The position numbers were made by a program, and so were the translations under genes. The notes under the pieces were generated by a model. It ran no database searches and was not told where the DNA came from. It worked only from the letters and a program-made list of their open reading frames with translations. 64,000 nt of DNA from Gammaproteobacteria bacterium (GTDB lineage: Bacteria; Pseudomonadota; Gammaproteobacteria; JASBUN01). The stretch lies in contig JASBUN010000046.1 in NCBI GenBank assembly GCA_030147845.1, positions 1 to 64,000 of the forward strand, given 5' to 3'. Below, piece after piece: positions 59,040-64,000 of this stretch (the stretch's first letter is position 1; each line of letters begins with the position of its first letter).

Positions 59040-59833
59040 GACGCCACCGCCGTGGATTGCGGCGCATCGCGCTGCGCCAACAAATGTTGCAGTAGTTTTG
59101 CATAGGCCTGCGCCCCGCGCGCGCCGGGTGTCAATTGACCGAGCGGACGGCCGAGGCGACTGGCTTCGCGAAACTGCGTGTCGATCGGCACGACACCCGA
59201 CCATAATTGCTCGTCGAAACGATCGCGGATCACGCGCAGGCTGTCGATCGATGCGCGCGTACGGCGGTCAAACATGGTCGGTACGATAATCCGGGGAACG
59301 CGCAATCCCCGCGCTTGCTCGATCATCGCCAGCGTATGCAGCATGCGCTCGAGGCCCTTGATGGCTAAAAATTCGGTTTGCACAGGGATGATCAAACGTT
59401 CGCAGGCGGCCAACGCGTTGACCATGAGCACGCCCAACATCGGCGGGCAATCGATTATCACTTGATCGAAATATCCTTGCAGGCGGTGCAGCGCGCGCGT
59501 CACCACCAACCCCATGCCATCGCGTGCTCCCAGCTGTCGATCCAGCGTCGCTAGTGCGGTCGAGGCCGGTAATACGAACAAGTCCGCCTCGCGCGTGTCA
59601 CGAATCAGCTGCAGCAGTTGTGCCGGGTCGGGGGCCGGTGTGCCAAACAACGTATATACACCCTTATCCAAGGTGTCGGCGTCGTAGCCGAAATACGTCG
59701 TCAGCGAACCATGCGGATCCATATCCAGGAGTAAGGTTCGGCGACCGCGTGCCGCACTCCAACCACCCAGCGTAACTGCGGTGGTCGTTTTACCGACACC
59801 GCCTTTTTGATTGGCCACGCTCCACACCTTCAT
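59036..59833 (-). CDS. ParA/ParC-type ATPase of the chemotaxis cluster
   Basis: A 265-residue MinD/ParA ATPase. The deviant Walker A is NQKGGVGKTTTAVTL, the Walker B region is VIIDCPPMLGVLMVNAL, and switch I is LLLDMDPHGSLTTYF. No parB or DNA-binding partner is adjacent. Its place between motD and the CheW-domain genes, with 4-nt overlaps on both sides, matches ParC, which localises chemosensory arrays to the pole in Vibrio and Pseudomonas. Confidence 0.92.
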   Translation of the reverse strand: MKVWSVANQKGGVGKTTTAVTLGGWSAARGRRTLLLDMDPHGSLTTYFGYDADTLDKGVYTLFGTPAPDPAQLLQLIRDTREADLFVLPASTALATLDRQLGARDGMGLVVTRALHRLQGYFDQVIIDCPPMLGVLMVNALAACERLIIPVQTEFLAIKGLERMLHTLAMIEQARGLRVPRIIVPTMFDRRTRASIDSLRVIRDRFDEQLWSGVVPIDTQFREASRLGRPLGQLTPGARGAQAYAKLLQHLLAQRDAPQSTAVAS

Positions 59834-60996
59834 GGCGAAACCTTTGGCGGTGGTGCCGCGCCGATCGGCGTGACGGGCAGATGGATCATCGAACCGAGCG
59901 GCACGAACGGTAACTTGATAGGCGGCGCGATAACCGGAAACACGCCGGCTGCCGGACGTAGCACAGCGTCACGAGTCGTTTCATCCACCGCCGCGCCAGT
60001 ACCCAGTTGTGCGCCGGTAACATCCGGCTTGGTAGCCACGGCCGCAGCGCTTGGCGCCGGGCTGCCGGTACTTGGCGCCGGCTTAACGTCGCTCGCAGGC
60101 GCCGAGGCGACTGTCGCCGACTCAGCCGGCAGGTGGTCTTCTCCAGCGAGCGCCTTGAGGCTATCGAACACCTTTTGATCGTGCTTTTTGCCGGCCTGCA
60201 CTACCAAAACCACTCGTCTGTTTTTACGCCGACCGTCGGCCGTCTTGTTGTCGGCGATGGGCCGATATTCGCCATAGCCAATCGCCACCATACGCTGTGG
60301 CTCGACCTGGTGTTCGGTAAACAAATGCACCACGCTGGCAGCACGGCCGGCCGACAATTCCCAATTGGAGCGGAAAATCACATTACTAATCGGTATATCG
60401 TCGGTAAAGCCTTCGACGTGGATAGGATTGGGAAAGCGCGCCAAAATATTCGCCAACTTGACCAACGTCGGCTGCGCGCTGGCCGACAACGTCGCGCTAC
60501 CGCTCGGAAATAGGATACTGGAGTTAATCTCGACCGAGAGTGAATCCTTGTTACGACGTACGGTGATCAGCTTTTTCTTGATAAGGTCGTCCATCGCCTC
60601 GACGACTTCCTTGGATATTTGCGTCAGCGCTTTTTGACCAGGAGCGTCATCCCCGCCCCGCCCCGGCTTGGCTTTCTGGTGTTCATTTCCTTCGGGTCGC
60701 GGCATCGGCATGTTCGGCAATTGGATGATGTTCGGTACCGGAATCTTCCGGAAGTCGATTTGATCCCGATAAGCGGACTTGGCCGGCTGGCCGATCTGAA
60801 TCGGCGAAATCGACTTGGTAGGCGATCGAAAAGCGGCGACCAGCGACTCGGAAAGCACGCGGTATTTGCCCTCGTTGACCGAAGACACGGCGTACATCAC
60901 GACAAAGAACGCGAACAATAATGTAATGAAGTCGGCATAGGACACCAGCCACCGCTCGTGGTTTTCATGCTCTTCATGTTTCTTCTTCCGCGCCAT
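59830..60996 (-). CDS. motD: Flagellar motor stator protein MotD (MotB family)
   Basis: A stator subunit of 388 residues. A basic cytoplasmic start (MARKKKHEEHENHERW) precedes one membrane segment with the proton-channel Asp (SYADFITLLFAFFVVMYAVSS). A linker and the OmpA-like peptidoglycan-binding domain follow (IHVEGFTDDIPISNVIF, WELSAGRAASVVHLFTEH, IADNKTADGRRKNRRVVL). The C-terminal 100 residues are an Ala/Pro-rich tail not seen in E. coli MotB. It overlaps the ParA gene by 4 nt. The second-stator names MotC/MotD follow the Pseudomonas che cluster. Confidence 0.94.
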   Translation of the reverse strand: MARKKKHEEHENHERWLVSYADFITLLFAFFVVMYAVSSVNEGKYRVLSESLVAAFRSPTKSISPIQIGQPAKSAYRDQIDFRKIPVPNIIQLPNMPMPRPEGNEHQKAKPGRGGDDAPGQKALTQISKEVVEAMDDLIKKKLITVRRNKDSLSVEINSSILFPSGSATLSASAQPTLVKLANILARFPNPIHVEGFTDDIPISNVIFRSNWELSAGRAASVVHLFTEHQVEPQRMVAIGYGEYRPIADNKTADGRRKNRRVVLVVQAGKKHDQKVFDSLKALAGEDHLPAESATVASAPASDVKPAPSTGSPAPSAAAVATKPDVTGAQLGTGAAVDETTRDAVLRPAAGVFPVIAPPIKLPFVPLGSMIHLPVTPIGAAPPPKVSP

Positions 60997-61122
60997 AGAT
61001 TCAGGTGAAAGGGTCGCAGGAAAAACAACGTGGAACGCACGTGGCTCGATGTCGGCCGTAATGGGCCGCCGAGCGTCATGTGATACATAGATCGTTTCGC
61101 CGTTGCGTTCTGCCCTTCTCCT

Positions 61123-61863
61123 CTATTTGAGATATCCTTGCAATTTGGTTTCGATATTGCGTGGATTCTCACCTTCTGCAATCGAAATGATGCCTTCGAT
61201 GACCATTTCCCGGAATTGCGTCTGATCGTGCACCACGGCCTTGATCTTATTGGCCATGGGCAAAAAAAACAGATTGGCAAGCCCGACGCCGTAAATCGTC
61301 GCGACGAATGCAACGGCGATACCGGCGCCGAGTTTGCTCGGATCGGCCAGGTTATTCATCACGTGGATCAGCCCCATGACCGCACCCAGAATGCCGATGG
61401 TCGGCGAGTAGCCCCCCATGCCTTCGTATACCTTGGCAGCTTGAGTATCACTATGTTCCTTGGTCGACAGCTCGACTTCGAGAATACCGCGTATCGTTTC
61501 CGGCTCGCTGCCGTCGACCAATAGCTGCAGGCCCTTGCGCGCGAACGGGTCCTGCTCCGTTTCGGTTATGCTCTCGAGGCCAAGCAATCCTTCCTTACGC
61601 GCGATATTGCTCCAACTGACAATCTTTTCGATGGCTTCATTGGGCGCCAGTTTTGGCGGCAAAACGATCCAGACGACTACTTTGAGCGAGCGGAAAAATA
61701 TCGATGCTTGCGTTTGTATCATGACCGCTCCGACCGTGCCGCCGAAGACAATGATAAAAGCGGTCAACTGCATGAGCGACTCGGTATGCCCCCCTTCGAG
61801 GATATTGCCGCCGATAATCGCTCCAATGGCGACGACGATACCGAGCAGGGTTAAGATATCCAT
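61123..61863 (-). CDS. motC: Flagellar motor stator protein MotC (MotA family)
   Basis: A 246-residue MotA-type protein with four membrane segments, the first being LTLLGIVVAIGAIIGGNILE. The cytoplasmic loop includes KLAPNEAIEKIVSWSNIARKEG and GLQLLVDGSEPETIRG; the channel-forming region is YSPTIGILGAVMGLIHVMNNL and FVATIYGVGLANLFFLPM. It lies 3 bp after cheB and 126 bp before motD. Confidence 0.95.
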   Translation of the reverse strand: MDILTLLGIVVAIGAIIGGNILEGGHTESLMQLTAFIIVFGGTVGAVMIQTQASIFFRSLKVVVWIVLPPKLAPNEAIEKIVSWSNIARKEGLLGLESITETEQDPFARKGLQLLVDGSEPETIRGILEVELSTKEHSDTQAAKVYEGMGGYSPTIGILGAVMGLIHVMNNLADPSKLGAGIAVAFVATIYGVGLANLFFLPMANKIKAVVHDQTQFREMVIEGIISIAEGENPRNIETKLQGYLK

Positions 61864-61866
61864 GAC

Positions 61867-62943
61867 TCAGACGAACTCCACCAGTCGCGTAGCGATGTCG
61901 TCCAGCGCTAACACCTGATCGGCCAGTCCGGCCTGCGCGATGGCCATAGGCATACCGTAAATCACACTGGTGTGTTCGTCCTGTGCCCAGATCGTAGCGC
62001 CGGTCTGCTTCATTGCCCGAGCGCCTTCACGCCCATCGGCGCCCATCCCGGTCAACACGATTCCCAATGCCTTGGACGGTACCGCTTTGGCGATGGAGGC
62101 AAACGTCAAGTCGACGCTTGGCCGGTAGTTTTGTTCCGGCGCGCTGTCCGTCACGGACACACGCAAGCGTTCGCCGCGCGCCTCGATCAGCATCTGCTTG
62201 CCACCCGGCGCCAGCAGCGCCTTACCCGGTTCGAGAAAATCGCCGTCGACCGCCTCAGCCACGGTAATTTTACAAAGCTGATCCAACCGTCGCGCAAATG
62301 CCGTCGTAAACGAACCCGGCATGTGTTGAATCAGTACCAGCGGCACGGAGAAATTAGCCGGGAGGCGAGTCAGTACCTGTTGCAATGCCACCGGACCACC
62401 TGTCGATGTGCCGATGGCGACAATCCGCGTTTCGCCACGATGTACGCGTGGGCGCGGCACCCGAGCTGCGGTCGCCGGCGCCGGGCCACCCGGCGACGAG
62501 TGGGAATTCGTCCGCGCGGTTGGCGCCGGGGTGGGCGGGCGTAAACCACGCACACCAACCGACCACACACGCGATCGCAGTACCCGCGCCACCTCGTCGC
62601 GATTACGCGAAATGTCGTCGAAATTCTTGGGTAAAAAATCAACCGCGCCTGCATCCAGCGCATCCAAAGTCGCCTGCGCGCCTTCATGCGTGAGTGATGA
62701 AAACATCAAGATCGGCCGCGGGGAAGTCGCCATGATACGGCGCACCGCCGTAATGCCGTCCATAACCGGCATTTCGATATCCATGGTAATCACGTCGGGA
62801 TTGAGCGCGCGCGTCTTGTCAATCGCATCACGGCCATCCACAGCCGCACCAACCACTTCGAGGCGGGGGTCGGCCTGCAGCATCTCCGTTACGCGACGAC
62901 GAAAAAATCCCGAGTCGTCGACCACCAATACCTTGACCGCCAT
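61867..62943 (-). CDS. cheB: Chemotaxis response regulator / protein-glutamate methylesterase CheB
   Basis: A 358-residue two-domain enzyme. The receiver has VLVVDDSGFF and phospho-Asp in VITMDIEMPVMDGI. A linker rich in Pro/Arg (about 140-175) precedes the methylesterase domain with catalytic Ser in IGTSTGGPVAL, His in LIQHMPGSF and Asp in TGMGADGREGA. It demethylates and deamidates chemoreceptors for adaptation. I use the ATG at 62943 with GGAGCATATGTA upstream; the track starts 19 residues earlier. Confidence 0.96.
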   Translation of the reverse strand: MAVKVLVVDDSGFFRRRVTEMLQADPRLEVVGAAVDGRDAIDKTRALNPDVITMDIEMPVMDGITAVRRIMATSPRPILMFSSLTHEGAQATLDALDAGAVDFLPKNFDDISRNRDEVARVLRSRVWSVGVRGLRPPTPAPTARTNSHSSPGGPAPATAARVPRPRVHRGETRIVAIGTSTGGPVALQQVLTRLPANFSVPLVLIQHMPGSFTTAFARRLDQLCKITVAEAVDGDFLEPGKALLAPGGKQMLIEARGERLRVSVTDSAPEQNYRPSVDLTFASIAKAVPSKALGIVLTGMGADGREGARAMKQTGATIWAQDEHTSVIYGMPMAIAQAGLADQVLALDDIATRLVEFV

Positions 62944-63041
62944 TACATATGCTCCGTTAAGCTTGTTCGCCACCGATGCGCTGCGACGGCGCAGACGCAA
63001 CGCCGGCGTGTCGCCGCCCGTGGCCGAGGCCGGCGGCAGTA

Positions 63042-64000
63042 CTAACCCCGGCGCGCGTACGCCTTCATAAGACTAGGAACGTCGAGGATCAACGCGATTC
63101 GGCCGTCGCCGGTGATCGTCGCTCCGGCGAACCCCGGCAGACCGTGCAACATGGCACCCAATGGTTTGATGACAACCTCTTCCTGTCCGAGCACCTGATG
63201 AACCACCAGACCAACGCGCTGATTACCCAGGTTAGCGACCACCACCTGATCAACCTCGGACGACACGTCCTGCGAAGCATCGCGCACCAGCCAATCGCGC
63301 AAATAGAACAGCGGCATCGCCTTGTTGCGCACCATGACGCATAGCTGCCCATCGACCATGTTGGTGCGGTCTTCGGTCAGATAAAATATCTCGTTTACAC
63401 TGGACAGCGGCAACGCGAACGGCCGTGTCCCGACTTTGACCATCAACGTCGGCAAAATGGCTAAGGTCAGCGGCAGTTTCAAACTCAGCTTACTACCCTT
63501 ACCCTTATGTGAATCAATATCGATAGTGCCATTCAGCTGTGTGATGCGTGTTTTAACCACATCCATTCCGACGCCGCGTCCCGATATGTCGGATATTTCC
63601 GCCTTAGTCGAAAAGCCCGGGGCGAAAATCAAGTTGTAGCAGCCTTTGTCATCCAGGCGGCCCGCCGCATCCTCGTCCATTACGCCTTTTTCGACCGCCT
63701 TGCGGCGTAGCACTTCGGCGTCCATGCCGGCGCCGTCGTCGGTTATGGTCAACAGAATATGATCGCCCTCTTGCGTCGCGGCCAAAACAACCCGGCCGAC
63801 ACGCGGCTTTCCGGCAGCGAGGCGCACATCGGGCATTTCCACGCCATGGTCAACGGCGTTGCGAACCAGATGCACTAATGGATCCGCTAACGCATCGACC
63901 AGATTTTTATCCAAATCGGTATCTTCGCCGATCAATTCCAGCTCGACTTCCTTTTTTAGGCTACGGGCTAAATCACGCACCACGCGCGGGAATCGACCAA
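63042..64000 (-). CDS. cheA: Chemotaxis histidine kinase CheA (C-terminal part; 5' end outside window)
   Basis: The gene enters from the right edge; the track's internal start at 63983 is not the true start. Visible are the HATPase domain (N box VHLVRNAVDHGVEMP, G1 LTITDDGAGMDAE, G2 GRGVGMDVVKTRI) and the C-terminal CheW-like P5 domain (VMVRNKAMPLFYLRDWL and VGLVVHQVLGQEEVVIKPL). The phosphotransfer domain lies outside. It leads the cheB-motC-motD-parA-cheW transcription unit, with about 100 bp before cheB. Confidence 0.97.
   Translation of the reverse strand, partial: GRFPRVVRDLARSLKKEVELELIGEDTDLDKNLVDALADPLVHLVRNAVDHGVEMPDVRLAAGKPRVGRVVLAATQEGDHILLTITDDGAGMDAEVLRRKAVEKGVMDEDAAGRLDDKGCYNLIFAPGFSTKAEISDISGRGVGMDVVKTRITQLNGTIDIDSHKGKGSKLSLKLPLTLAILPTLMVKVGTRPFALPLSSVNEIFYLTEDRTNMVDGQLCVMVRNKAMPLFYLRDWLVRDASQDVSSEVDQVVVANLGNQRVGLVVHQVLGQEEVVIKPLGAMLHGLPGFAGATITGDGRIALILDVPSLMKAYARRG

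Overview
This 64 kb window reads as a chromosomal segment of a free-living, polar-flagellated gammaproteobacterium. The evidence is the gene order. The ndk-rlmN-pilF-rodZ-ispG-hisS-yfgM-bamB-der run, the suhB/trmJ-cysE-iscRSUA-hscBA-fdx-iscX run and the queA-tgt-yajC-secD-secF run are arranged as in Gammaproteobacteria. The cheA-cheB-motC-motD-parA-cheW-cheW-DUF2802 run matches Pseudomonas-type polar flagellar clusters. A PEP-CTERM/XrtA (exosortase) regulatory block at the left edge points to an environmental, exopolysaccharide-making lineage. I cannot name a species. No phage, plasmid backbone, transposase gene, rRNA operon or CRISPR array is visible.

Layout. (1) 1-11.5 kb, minus strand: two tandem PrsT-type TPR proteins (the leftmost runs off the window), the PrsR sigma-54 response regulator, the PrsK sensor kinase, an EpsB-type polyprenyl-phosphate sugar transferase and a stand-alone cyclic-nucleotide-binding protein. 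Divergent from them is tviB, a UDP-HexNAc dehydrogenase. This is the regulatory and surface-polysaccharide end of an XrtA locus. (2) 13.1-15.9 kb: a glutamine amidotransferase, a TetR regulator, a repeat-filled gene-poor stretch and a yqcC-like gene. (3) 15.9-25.4 kb, minus: der, bamB, yfgM, hisS, ispG, rodZ, pilF, rlmN, ndk. (4) 25.5-33.6 kb, minus: iscX, fdx, hscA, hscB, iscA, iscU, iscS, iscR, cysE, trmJ, with a near-consensus IscR type 1 site upstream of iscR. (5) 33.7-35.4 kb, plus: suhB and two unrecognised small genes. (6) 35.4-41.1 kb, minus: secF, secD, yajC, tgt, queA, then tRNA-Leu(CAA) on plus. (7) 41.6-51.1 kb: a glycogen/alpha-glucan cluster (glgP, malQ, a GH57 enzyme, glgC, glgB) with no glgA or glgX in view. 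(8) 51.1-53.7 kb: the three-protein AmmeMemoRadiSam system. (9) 53.9-64 kb: a GYF/pentapeptide-repeat membrane protein, a FliK-like protein, an FlhB C-domain orphan, then the chemotaxis and motor operon (DUF2802, an untracked 59-aa ORF, two CheW-domain proteins, ParA, MotD, MotC, CheB, and CheA cut by the window edge).

The most notable structure outside genes is a set of dispersed intergenic repeats. Family A has about 20-bp terminal inverted repeats of the form AGGAGTCTGTCGGACTTAGG. Family B is about 145 bp with ends of the form AGCAGGTTGTTGAAAA. Family C is a pair of 132-bp direct repeats containing two perfect palindromes. A and B abut at two places. One A+B pair sits inside the isc operon between hscB and hscA, and two genes (the TetR regulator and the pentapeptide protein) end on a TAG that lies in a repeat terminus. 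Many ORF-track starts are too long; I reset them from ribosome-binding sites and family start positions and say so in each entry.
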